DNA from: an uncultured Flavobacteriales bacterium
GTDB lineage: Bacteria > Bacteroidota > Bacteroidia > Flavobacteriales_D > Sanyastnellaceae
Assembly: GCA_937897625.1 (NCBI GenBank)
Contig: CALCNZ010000101.1
Location: forward strand, 1-6,922
Direction: 5' to 3'
Length of the DNA stretch: 6,922 bases
Shown here one piece after another: positions 1-6,057 of the stretch (positions are counted from its first letter, which is position 1; every line of letters starts with the position of its first letter). The translations under genes and the position numbers were made by a program. The notes beneath the pieces were generated by a model that had not been told where the DNA came from, made no database searches, and saw nothing but the letters and a program-made list of their open reading frames with translations.

Positions 1-1029
1 TGGTTTCTTACCGTTAAGGTCGACAGACTGAGCATCCCAAATGAATTTTCTTGATGTTGCAAAAGCAAAGTCACGCACATTATCAGCTTTGAACACCCAC
101 GTCTTCATCGCTTTCTCGTGTCCTTTCTCACGAGCGATAGCCTCGTCTTGTGTACAAATGATAACAGGCTCTGTGCTTGTTTTCGCTTTGTTGTATCGAG
201 CCACTTGCTCTGGAGTCAAGACATCTTTCGGATTTTGCAACACGCCAGAAGCCGCTACAATGTGGTCTGAAGGAACGGTAATAGCCACTTCGTAATTTCC
301 GAAATCAAGGGTGAACTCACCCGATCCCAAAAACTGTTTGTGCTGCCATCCGCTGTAATCCATGTATGCAACTAGGCGCGGATAGTATTGCGCAATCGTA
401 TACAAGTAATTCTTGTCGGTATCGAAATATTCATAGCCGCTTCTTCCACCCAAGCGCATACGGTCGTTAACGTTGTAGTTCCAATTAATTTGAAACGAAT
501 ACGATTGTCCAGGTTGAATAGGCTTCGGCAAATCAATGCGCATCATGGTTTGATTCACCATATACGGCAAATCTTTTCCAGCAGCATCTGCTACTTTATC
601 CAACTTGAATCCACCGTCGAACCACGGATACAAATCAATCAAATCGTTCGTCTGCATTTGATCGCTAATCTTCATCTGCTCAATCTTCGCGCTGTTGTTG
701 TCTTTCGCGTAGATGTTTTGATCAAGCTGAATCCAGAGGTAATACAATACATCCGGAGAGTTATTGTGGTACGTGATGGTTTCTTCACCATGAATTTTTT
801 GAATGTCGTCGTCTAAACGAATCTTCATTTTATAATCGACTTGCTGCTGCCAATAGTCTGCCCCAGGAGCGCCACTCGCGGTGCGATAAGTGTTCGGTGT
901 AGCCAATTCATCGGGACCCAACTGACGGAATTTATCGTTCCATGGATTCACCTGAGGTTGTGCAAAGGCATTGAAAAAGGCAACAGATAAAACAGTTGCA
1001 GCAAGAAGTTGACGAAGATTTAATTTCAT
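1..1029 (-). CDS. M1 family metallopeptidase (aminopeptidase N-like), N-terminal part, truncated by window edge
   Basis: The first 343 codons of a secreted gluzincin aminopeptidase are present, read from the ATG at 1029; the frame is still open at base 1. Residues 1-23 form a signal peptide (basic start MKLNLRQ, hydrophobic core, AFA cleavage site before QPQ), so the protein is probably periplasmic or cell-surface. The rest is the beta-rich N-terminal M1 domain: IHGEETITYHNNSPDVLYYL near residues 79-98, the stretch around 235-270 with SGEFTLDFGNYEVAITVPSD, and VRDFAFATSRKFIWDA at 318-333, which is typical of Bacteroidota M1 proteins. The GAMEN and HEXXH-E catalytic motifs lie further downstream and are outside the window, so activity cannot be judged. 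Members of this family remove N-terminal residues from peptides using zinc. It lies 33 nt after the aminotransferase and may share its transcript. A TATTTTAG element just before the ATG could give it its own start. Confidence 0.9.
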   Translation of the reverse strand, partial: MKLNLRQLLAATVLSVAFFNAFAQPQVNPWNDKFRQLGPDELATPNTYRTASGAPGADYWQQQVDYKMKIRLDDDIQKIHGEETITYHNNSPDVLYYLWIQLDQNIYAKDNNSAKIEQMKISDQMQTNDLIDLYPWFDGGFKLDKVADAAGKDLPYMVNQTMMRIDLPKPIQPGQSYSFQINWNYNVNDRMRLGGRSGYEYFDTDKNYLYTIAQYYPRLVAYMDYSGWQHKQFLGSGEFTLDFGNYEVAITVPSDHIVAASGVLQNPKDVLTPEQVARYNKAKTSTEPVIICTQDEAIAREKGHEKAMKTWVFKADNVRDFAFATSRKFIWDAQSVDLNGKKP

Positions 1030-1036
1030 AGCGTCG

Positions 1037-1044
1037 CTAAAATA
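1037..1044 (-). promoter_or_regulatory. possible -7 element for the M1 peptidase gene
   Basis: On the minus strand TATTTTAG matches five of the six fixed positions of the Bacteroidota -7 consensus TAnnTTTG. It ends 7 nt before the ATG at 1029, so any transcript from it would be nearly leaderless. I see no convincing TTG element at the expected distance upstream. The call rests on one short match in an AT-rich gap and is weak. Confidence 0.25.
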
Positions 1045-1062
1045 CGAAAGGAGAAGGGTTTA

Positions 1063-1890
1063 TTAGGAAAGAAATTTTTCCAATTCGGAAGCTATTTCAA
1101 AAGCCTTCTTGTGCGAGTAATTTTTGTCTTGAAATTTCGAAACCGCCTGTATTCCGCGTGTGGCGTTCAGCAACCACATTTCTTGTGCTTGTTGAAGGTT
1201 GGAAAGTGTGCAAACTTTTTCAGTTAACTCTTTTCCGGTTTGTTGAAGGAAATCTTTCAACGCATGTTTCATGGTACTGTCGATACATCCGCTTGAAAGA
1301 GGAGGGGTGAACAACTGATCATCTTCCATCCACACCAATGAACTCCAGGTTCCTTCTGCAATTTCATTTTGTGTATTTGGAAGGAGGCATTCGTTCCAAT
1401 TGTTTTCCTTCGCTTCCATAGCCGCGAAGACGTAAGGCAAAGCGTTCAACGTTTTGATGTGTGAAAACGAATGGGCGTGAAGAACAGTTTGGGTGGAAAG
1501 ACCCACTTCCTTCAACAAAGAAAAATAAGAACCGAATGATTGTTCGGTCACTTCAATCAGAAAGTGCATTTCGTTTTGAAGAGGAGTGTACCTTCCTTCG
1601 CTCGAACGATAGAAGGTCACACGAGCAATACCAGATTCAATTTTATTTAATTGAAAGGTTTGTTGAATGAGGCTTTCTAATTCTGAAAACGAAATTGTTG
1701 AAGGCTCGAACTTAAACAAATCGTTCGAGGTTTGAATTCGATTTGAATGATACTTGAAAAGGGGAATGCGGTTGTGTTCGAAGCGTATGGTTTCGAAGAA
1801 TCCATCGCCGTAGCGAAAGGCTCGATTGGTTCGAACGTCGAGAAGAAGTGCAGATTCTTCTAAGAATTTTCCGTTCGAACAAACCAACAT
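1063..1890 (-). CDS. class IV PLP-dependent aminotransferase, aminodeoxychorismate lyase (PabC)-like
   Basis: This 275-residue protein has the length and motif order of fold-type IV PLP enzymes (PabC, branched-chain and D-amino acid aminotransferases). Visible motifs are GDGFFETIR at 28-36, HSNRIQTS at 48-55, SGIARVTFYR at 86-95, the expected PLP-binding lysine K146 in SHIKTLNALPYVFAA, E179 in IAEGTWSSLVW (the residue that contacts the pyridine nitrogen), and PPLSSG at 196-201. In many relatives E179 is followed five residues later by an Asn (E-x4-N); here that position is Ser (S184). PabC releases pyruvate from 4-amino-4-deoxychorismate to give p-aminobenzoate for folate. The same fold transaminates branched-chain or D-amino acids, and the sequence alone does not decide between them. 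The ATG at 1890 lies 1 nt after the HAD gene stop, so the two are probably translated from one message. Confidence is high for the family and moderate for PabC function. Confidence 0.85.
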   Translation of the reverse strand: MLVCSNGKFLEESALLLDVRTNRAFRYGDGFFETIRFEHNRIPLFKYHSNRIQTSNDLFKFEPSTISFSELESLIQQTFQLNKIESGIARVTFYRSSEGRYTPLQNEMHFLIEVTEQSFGSYFSLLKEVGLSTQTVLHAHSFSHIKTLNALPYVFAAMEAKENNWNECLLPNTQNEIAEGTWSSLVWMEDDQLFTPPLSSGCIDSTMKHALKDFLQQTGKELTEKVCTLSNLQQAQEMWLLNATRGIQAVSKFQDKNYSHKKAFEIASELEKFLS

Positions 1891-1891
1891 C

Positions 1892-2371
1892 TTAAAGCGC
1901 TTTTACGTATTCCAACAAATCGCCGTTCTTTTCCATTTGAATGCCGCGAACTCCTGCAGCATTCGCACATTGAACATCGCGGTCGCGATCTCCAATCATA
2001 ACGCTCGCGTCTTTGTTGAACTTGTATTTCGCACAAGCACGTTCTACCCACAGTCCTGCTGGCTTTCGTGAAAGAGAGTTACAAATGTCAGGATGGTGTA
2101 TAGAGTAGAAGAACTCGAGAATTTCAACATTGTTTTTTTTGCATTCCGCTTGGAAGAAATCGTGAATGCGGTCTACCTCTTCTTTGGTGTAGAGCCCGCG
2201 AGAAATTCCTGCTTGATTCGTCACTACCACTAACTCGAATCCTTTGGAAACCGCTAGTTGCAAGGCTTCCATAACAGTTGGAAGAATTACGAATTCGTCG
2301 AGCGAATAGGTGTAATCTCCAGGGTCGTGGTTCAGAACACCGTCTCTATCAAGGAACAGAGCTTTTCTCAT
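1892..2371 (-). CDS. HAD-family phosphatase, GmhB/HisB-N-like, without the usual zinc cysteines
   Basis: A 159-residue cytoplasmic HAD hydrolase of the histidinol-phosphatase/heptose-bisphosphatase group. Motif I is FLDRDGVLN at 6-14 (nucleophile D8, acid/base D10), motif II is VVVTNQAGISRG at 48-59 with T51 and N52, the RKP motif is at 102-104, and motif IV is IGDRDRDVQCA at 126-136. GmhB removes the 7-phosphate from D-glycero-D-manno-heptose 1,7-bisphosphate in the pathway to ADP-heptose for lipopolysaccharide; HisB-N acts on histidinol phosphate. Both normally carry a zinc loop of the form C-x-H...C-x-C-R-K-P. Here the loop reads YSIHHPDICNSLSRKP (89-104): the first Cys is S90 and the C-x-C pair is S99 and S101. 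The protein probably does not bind zinc there, and its substrate may differ. One nucleotide separates it from both the MFS gene upstream and the aminotransferase downstream. No heptose genes are visible nearby to support the GmhB role. Confidence 0.87.
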   Translation of the reverse strand: MRKALFLDRDGVLNHDPGDYTYSLDEFVILPTVMEALQLAVSKGFELVVVTNQAGISRGLYTKEEVDRIHDFFQAECKKNNVEILEFFYSIHHPDICNSLSRKPAGLWVERACAKYKFNKDASVMIGDRDRDVQCANAAGVRGIQMEKNGDLLEYVKAL

Positions 2372-2372
2372 G

Positions 2373-3581
2373 TTACATTTTTTTTAAGGTTCGAAGGGTA
2401 AGAACCAACGCAAGTATGGTGAACAGTGCGCCAAGCATAAAGGCCGCACCTGGGTAGTTTAAGATGGCATGATCACTTGCGAAATAGGAATACGTTTGTG
2501 TCATGATAAGCGGACCTAAGAATGCTGTAATACTTACCATTGAAGAAAGTGAGCCTTGCATTTCGCCTTGCTCATTCAAAGGAACTTTGTTGCTCATGTA
2601 GCCTTGAAGTGAAGGTGTTGAAATTCCACCCACACAATACGGAACAAGTATGGCGTACATCATCCATCCGGCATTCGCGAACGAAAACAAGATTAAACCC
2701 ACTGCCGCGAATGCCATTCCGATCACGATCGATTTCGTTGGTCCCCAAACCCTGCTCGTATACCGAATGAGTCCACCTTGGACCAACGAGATAAGCACGC
2801 CCACAGCACCCAACGAATACCCAACGTCTGCGTTATCCCAATGAAATTGTGCCTTCCCGAAGAACGACCACGTGCTCTGAATGGCAAAACTGCCAAGATA
2901 TAAAAAGAAGAAAGCGACAATCAATCCCATCATTCCTTTGTATTGACCCAGTCGCTTTATACTGGTAAACGGGTTCACCCGTTTCCAATCGAAGTTCCTT
3001 CTGTTTTCAACCGGATGCGATTCAGGAAGAATAAATACGCCGTAGGCGAAATTCAACAAAGAAAGAATGGCGGCTGCATAAAACGGAAATCGCTCGCCCA
3101 TATTCCCCAACAAGCCGCCAATTACAGGCCCGAGAATAAATCCCAATCCAAAGGCTGCGCCCAACATCCCGAAGTTCTGCGCACGCTTCTCGGGCGTCGA
3201 CACATCTGCAATGTAAGCAGTGGCCACCGTAAAGCTCGCGCCCATAATTCCACTTAAAATTCGACCGATAAACAAAAGCAAAATATTCGGCGCAAGAGCC
3301 ATTAGCAAATAGTCTAGGCCCAGGCCTAGAAGAGAAATAAGAATAATCGGACGCCTTCCGTACGAGTCGCTCAACGCGCCCATCATCGGAGAAAAGAAGA
3401 ATTGCATAAAGGCGTAAACGCCTATCAACCATCCGCCCCAAGTGGCCGCTTCCGTTATGGTCGAGTGGGTGAGTGAGGCTATCAGATCGGGCAATACAGG
3501 AATAATTATTCCCAAGCCAATCACATCTATTAAGATGGTAATAAAGATGAATGCCATTCCTGGCTGTCTCGCTTTCAACAT
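2373..3581 (-). CDS. TetA-like MFS transporter (DHA1 type, probable drug/H+ antiporter)
   Basis: A 402-residue inner-membrane protein with the hydrophobic pattern of a 12-helix major facilitator. The N-half is close to TetA-type exporters: DVIGLGIIIPVLPDL in helix 1 with D19 (equivalent to TetA D15), motif A GALSDSYGRRP at 68-78 in the helix 2-3 loop, LGLDYLLMALAP with D90 (TetA D84), GRILSGIMGAS at 106-116, and antiporter motif C GAAFGLGFILGPVIGG at 141-156. A basic cytoplasmic loop (about 190-212) joins the halves. The C-half also aligns with TetA (STPSLQGYMS, NEQGEMQGSLSS). However, the helix 9 aspartate that TetA(B) uses in proton coupling (D285) aligns with A292 here. It should therefore be read as a chromosomal TetA-like exporter of unknown substrate, not as a tetracycline resistance determinant. 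Its stop is 1 nt from the HAD gene; it starts 24 nt after the cupin gene. Confidence 0.9.
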   Translation of the reverse strand: MLKARQPGMAFIFITILIDVIGLGIIIPVLPDLIASLTHSTITEAATWGGWLIGVYAFMQFFFSPMMGALSDSYGRRPIILISLLGLGLDYLLMALAPNILLLFIGRILSGIMGASFTVATAYIADVSTPEKRAQNFGMLGAAFGLGFILGPVIGGLLGNMGERFPFYAAAILSLLNFAYGVFILPESHPVENRRNFDWKRVNPFTSIKRLGQYKGMMGLIVAFFFLYLGSFAIQSTWSFFGKAQFHWDNADVGYSLGAVGVLISLVQGGLIRYTSRVWGPTKSIVIGMAFAAVGLILFSFANAGWMMYAILVPYCVGGISTPSLQGYMSNKVPLNEQGEMQGSLSSMVSITAFLGPLIMTQTYSYFASDHAILNYPGAAFMLGALFTILALVLTLRTLKKM

Positions 3582-3589
3582 ATCGAATG

Positions 3590-3597
3590 CAAGATTA
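3590..3597 (-). promoter_or_regulatory. possible internal -7 element before the MFS gene
   Basis: On the minus strand TAATCTTG matches five of six fixed positions of TAnnTTTG and ends 8 nt before the MFS ATG, within the 24-nt gap after the cupin gene. The nearest upstream TTG is about 14 nt away, shorter than the usual 19-21. It could be an internal promoter separating the diiron/cupin pair from the downstream genes, or chance. Confidence 0.2.
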
Positions 3598-3605
3598 CGA
3601 AAGTT

Positions 3606-4364
3606 CTATTTCAATCGAGCAGTCTTCAGGTAGTTTCCTATAAATGCTTTTCCGGTAAAGCCGAAATCCGCCACCGCCAAGAAAACCATTTCCTCGTTGC
3701 TTAAATTCTGCGATTGGTGCATAGACCATCTCGGAATAAAAACAATGCTTCCCGGTTGAACAGGAACCACGCGATCGTCAATAAGCACTTGCCCACTTCC
3801 TTTGAAGAAGACAAATACCGTCTCGTGTGCATGCTTGTGCAACTCGTTGTTCTTATTCGGAGAGACGCGAACAATGCGCGGATCAAGGACTTCCAACGGA
3901 AAATTCAATCGCTCTACGAAGAAGTCGACATTCAATTTATCAACGGTATTTCGATACAATTCTTCTCCGCTTACCTGATCAATGTGCTGTTCAAACAAAG
4001 CTTCTTCTTCATCTGGAGTCAAAGACTCCTTCAGCAAAACCGCATCGGTCAAGGGTTTCAAGCGTAAAAACAAAACTTGCTCATACGTGAAGTCCAACAA
4101 TTCATACAAGGTCACGTCCACTTCAACCTCTTTCTTTCCTTCCTCAAACAACGCATTCACCTTCAACTCATCGTCGGTCATAAGCGCATGAAGGGCCCAT
4201 TGCTTTTCGGTTGAATTCAATTCAGCAATGAAATCTCTCCACTTATCGGTATCGCTTCTTAACTTGAACGAACGGATGTATGCACCCAAACAATCTTGAA
4301 TGAAATACTTTTCCTCTTCATCAAAAAAATCGCTCTCGTAGGCTTGTATTAAGGGGTGTTTCAT
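3606..4364 (-). CDS. cupin-domain protein with uncharacterised N-terminal domain
   Basis: This is a 252-residue protein starting at the ATG at 4364. An in-frame ATG at 4403 would add 13 residues but would overlap the upstream gene by 37 bp; the 4364 start leaves a 2-nt gap and matches the tight packing seen elsewhere. Residues 1-160 are charged, mostly helical in appearance and match nothing I recognise. Residues 165-238 form a single cupin barrel: motif 1 is ELHKHAHETVFVFFKGSG (174-191) with H176/H178/H180 and E181 as likely metal ligands, and motif 2 is PGSIVFIPRWSMHQSQN (204-220) with H216 and N220. There is no signal peptide, so it is probably cytoplasmic. Such cupins can be metal-dependent dioxygenases, isomerases or binding proteins. 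Its coupling to a probable diiron oxygenase suggests action on a related substrate or product; this is inference. Confidence 0.85.
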   Translation of the reverse strand: MKHPLIQAYESDFFDEEEKYFIQDCLGAYIRSFKLRSDTDKWRDFIAELNSTEKQWALHALMTDDELKVNALFEEGKKEVEVDVTLYELLDFTYEQVLFLRLKPLTDAVLLKESLTPDEEEALFEQHIDQVSGEELYRNTVDKLNVDFFVERLNFPLEVLDPRIVRVSPNKNNELHKHAHETVFVFFKGSGQVLIDDRVVPVQPGSIVFIPRWSMHQSQNLSNEEMVFLAVADFGFTGKAFIGNYLKTARLK

Positions 4365-4366
4365 TT

Positions 4367-5074
4367 TTATAGTGCGTTCGTTTCCAGTTCTAATTTGTTC
4401 CAAAATTCATTGCGAAGATCCAACGCCACTTCCATTCCTTTTTGAATGAGCTTGCCGTTTTTTTTGCTCTGCGAAGCTAGTTCATTCGCAATGGATATAA
4501 GCACCTTTCCATGTTCGTCGTCTACTTCGGTGTGCAACGGGAAAAAGACGTAGTCTTCAAGCGGTAGTTCAGTGAAGGCTGAAATGGACTCGATTATGGG
4601 GCGATAGATGTACTTCACAATACTTTCTGTTCCAAAGCCAATGGCACCCACGGCTTCGGCCTCTGAACATTCATTCAAATAATTTAAAAAGGCTGTGCGC
4701 CACTCTTCAACCGCTGCATTCAAAGGGAATTGCGCTTCCCCACAAATCGCTTTTTTAAATCGGGCGAACAACTGCGGATGCGGAACTCCAATCACCCATT
4801 CGTCTTCAATGCCCAACGCACGTATCGCTTGAAGATCTTCTTCGTGTAGTTGACCTTTTTCTTCCGCCAGGTTTTCGAGCAAATGCGCTTTGTGTGCCGG
4901 ATTTGAAAGTTTATCAATCACAGCCTGAAGGTATCTGGGAAACCAAGCACTGTATCCTTCATACTGACAAGCGAAATAAGCTAACGCCTTTTGCATGTCA
5001 GAAAACTCTCCTTGTTCAAGCTTCTTTAAATAAGAATGATGAACAGCTTCGTGTTGTAATGCTACGTCTTCCAT
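4367..5074 (-). CDS. heme-oxygenase-like diiron oxidase (iron-containing redox enzyme family), substrate unknown
   Basis: A 235-residue, all-helical protein without signal peptide. The C-terminal half carries the ligand pattern of heme-oxygenase-like diiron oxidases (the HDO superfamily that includes CADD, UndA, BesC and SznF): E150 in GFGTESIVKYIY, then H181, D185 and H188 in FFPLHTEVDDEHGKVL, giving E...H-x3-D-x2-H with spacing close to CADD. The first ligand helix is ENLAEEKGQLHEED at 67-80, with E71 or E72 and H77 as likely ligands. Known members use two irons and O2 for oxidative cleavage, N-oxygenation or desaturation, but the substrate cannot be read from the sequence. TenA/PqqC-type proteins share the fold but lack this full set of residues. 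It is the first gene of the minus-strand unit, 2 nt ahead of the cupin gene and divergent from the glutathione peroxidase operon. The start at 5074 is the first plausible ATG after the divergent region. Confidence 0.82.
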   Translation of the reverse strand: MEDVALQHEAVHHSYLKKLEQGEFSDMQKALAYFACQYEGYSAWFPRYLQAVIDKLSNPAHKAHLLENLAEEKGQLHEEDLQAIRALGIEDEWVIGVPHPQLFARFKKAICGEAQFPLNAAVEEWRTAFLNYLNECSEAEAVGAIGFGTESIVKYIYRPIIESISAFTELPLEDYVFFPLHTEVDDEHGKVLISIANELASQSKKNGKLIQKGMEVALDLRNEFWNKLELETNAL

Positions 5075-5090
5075 ACTTTTGTTTGAGCGC

Positions 5091-5103
5091 GCAATTTAAT
5101 TGC
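5091..5103. promoter_or_regulatory. 13-bp near-palindrome in the divergent promoter region, possible operator
   Basis: GCAATT-T-AATTGC has perfect 6-bp arms around a single base. It lies between the divergent starts of the diiron protein gene (5074) and the glutathione peroxidase gene (5139). A dyad of this size is a reasonable dimer-binding site that could control both directions. It overlaps a TTG that could serve as the -33 element for the plus-strand gene. No regulator is identified, and AT-rich dyads occur by chance. Confidence 0.35.
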
Positions 5104-5129
5104 ACAATCTCTAAACATTCTTATTCTTC
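5100..5129 (+). promoter_or_regulatory. possible promoter of the glutathione peroxidase operon
   Basis: A TTG at 5100-5102 is followed after 19 nt by TATTCTTC at 5122-5129, which matches four of six fixed positions of TAnnTTTG. The spacing is right for a Bacteroidota sigma-factor promoter and the -7 element ends 9 nt before the ATG at 5139. The -7 match is imperfect. Confidence 0.3.
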
Positions 5130-5138
5130 TCTTGTTAA

Positions 5139-5726
5139 ATGATTATGAAAACAATTTACATCGTCGGATTACTGGTGTTAGTCCTTTCTTCCGCTGCAGC
5201 ATTGGCCTTTCGCAGCAGATGGCAAAAACCTTCAAACCCAATAGGAACAAACAAAATGAGCTTTTACGATTTAACCATTAACAGCATCGACGGAAAAGAG
5301 ATGCACATGTCTGACTTCAAAGGAAAATACGTGTTGTGCGTGAATGTCGCTTCGAAATGCGGATACACTCCTCAATACGAAGACCTTGAAAAATTGTACG
5401 AGCAATACCAAGGTAAATTAGTGATCGTAGGATTTCCTTGCAACCAATTTCTTGGACAAGAGCCAGGAACAAGCGAAGAGATTGTTTCCTTCTGTCAGAA
5501 AAATTACGGAGTGACTTTCCCATTAACAGAGAAGATCGATGTTAAAGGAAAGAATCAACACGGTGTTTATCAATGGTTAACGCAGAAAACGTTAAACGGA
5601 GTGGCCGATGGCAATGTGAAGTGGAACTTCCACAAATTCTTAATCTCTCCAGAAGGAGAGTGGTTGGCTGAATTCCCTTCGAGTGTAAAACCGTTGGATA
5701 CCGAATTAACTTCGCTGATTAAATAA
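5139..5726 (+). CDS. glutathione peroxidase family protein, 2-Cys thioredoxin-dependent type, membrane-targeted or exported
   Basis: A 195-residue thiol peroxidase. The peroxidatic cysteine is C74 in NVASKCGYTPQY; the rest of the catalytic set is Q103 in GFPCNQF and W162/N163 in VKWNFHKFL. C119 in SFCQKNYGVTFPL aligns with the resolving cysteine of yeast Orp1/Gpx3 (C82), so it probably works as a two-cysteine enzyme recharged by thioredoxin rather than glutathione. There is no selenocysteine codon. Residues 5-24 are a hydrophobic segment ending in ALA followed by FRSRWQK, which reads as either a cleavable signal peptide (AxA at 21-23) or an N-terminal anchor, placing the domain outside the cytoplasm. 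Translation could start at 5139 or at the second ATG at 5145; the difference is two residues. It leads a three-gene operon with ytxJ 7 nt downstream. Expected role: reduction of hydrogen or lipid peroxides. Confidence 0.93.
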   Translation: MIMKTIYIVGLLVLVLSSAAALAFRSRWQKPSNPIGTNKMSFYDLTINSIDGKEMHMSDFKGKYVLCVNVASKCGYTPQYEDLEKLYEQYQGKLVIVGFPCNQFLGQEPGTSEEIVSFCQKNYGVTFPLTEKIDVKGKNQHGVYQWLTQKTLNGVADGNVKWNFHKFLISPEGEWLAEFPSSVKPLDTELTSLIK

Positions 5727-5733
5727 TTCAACC

Positions 5734-6054
5734 ATGAATTGGAATCAATTGAACTCGGTAGAGCAATGGAATGCCATGCTCGAATCCGAAGAGAAATTTA
5801 TAGTCTTTAAACACAGCACTCGCTGCAGCATTAGCAGAACGGCCCTTTCACGCTTCGAGCGTGATTGGGATTCGTCGTCTACGGTTAAGCCTTATTATTT
5901 GGACCTCTTAGAGCATCGCAACATTTCAAATGCCATTGCGCAAGATACGGGCGTAGAGCACGAATCTCCTCAAGCCATTCTTATTGAAAACGGAAAGGTG
6001 TTGAAGCACGCTTCACACATGTCAATTTACGTCTCAGAACTTCTCGAAGCATAA
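5734..6054 (+). CDS. ytxJ: bacillithiol system redox-active protein YtxJ
   Basis: A 106-residue cytoplasmic thioredoxin-fold protein. It has the YtxJ family signature FKHSTRCSISRTALSRFE (25-42) with a single active-site cysteine C31, and a cis-proline-type motif ESPQAILIENGK (77-88, P79). Related YtxJ proteins, as I recall them, usually have C-P-I-S after the cysteine; here it is C-S-I-S. The family occurs in organisms that make bacillithiol and is proposed to act as a monothiol bacilliredoxin, removing bacillithiol from mixed disulfides. Its presence implies that this organism uses bacillithiol as its low-molecular-weight thiol. The bshA/B/C genes are not in the window. It sits between the peroxidase (7 nt gap) and the AlbA_2 gene (3 nt gap), consistent with a shared oxidative-stress role. 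Confidence 0.9.
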   Translation: MNWNQLNSVEQWNAMLESEEKFIVFKHSTRCSISRTALSRFERDWDSSSTVKPYYLDLLEHRNISNAIAQDTGVEHESPQAILIENGKVLKHASHMSIYVSELLEA

Positions 6055-6057
6055 GTC

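Noticed and set aside
388..816. 142-codon plus-strand open frame opposite the M1 peptidase
   Set aside because: The minus-strand reading is a clear M1 peptidase with signal peptide; the plus-strand translation has no recognisable domain and is a shadow frame.
1700..1880. High density of TTCGAA/GTTCGAAC words
   Set aside because: They fall in several frames of the aminotransferase gene without fixed spacing and fit Phe-Glu/Arg-Phe-Glu codon runs; not an array.
3313..3330. Perfect inverted repeat with 8-bp arms (TCTAGGCC / GGCCTAGA) around 2 bases
   Set aside because: It lies inside the MFS gene and is explained by the repeated Gly-Leu codons of LGLGLD in helix 3; no sign of a separate element.
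2373..3581. Calling the MFS gene tetA, a tetracycline resistance gene
   Set aside because: The similarity is at the transporter-family level, the helix 9 Asp is missing and no tetR or mobile element is nearby.
3714..4067. 117-codon plus-strand open frame opposite the cupin gene
   Set aside because: The minus-strand frame has clear cupin motifs; the plus-strand product shows no domain or start signal.
4365..4403. Upstream ATG at 4403 as start of the cupin gene
   Set aside because: It would overlap the diiron protein gene by 37 bp and add 13 residues (MEQIRTGNERTIK) that look like out-of-frame coding; 4364 gives the 2-nt spacing typical of this gene string.
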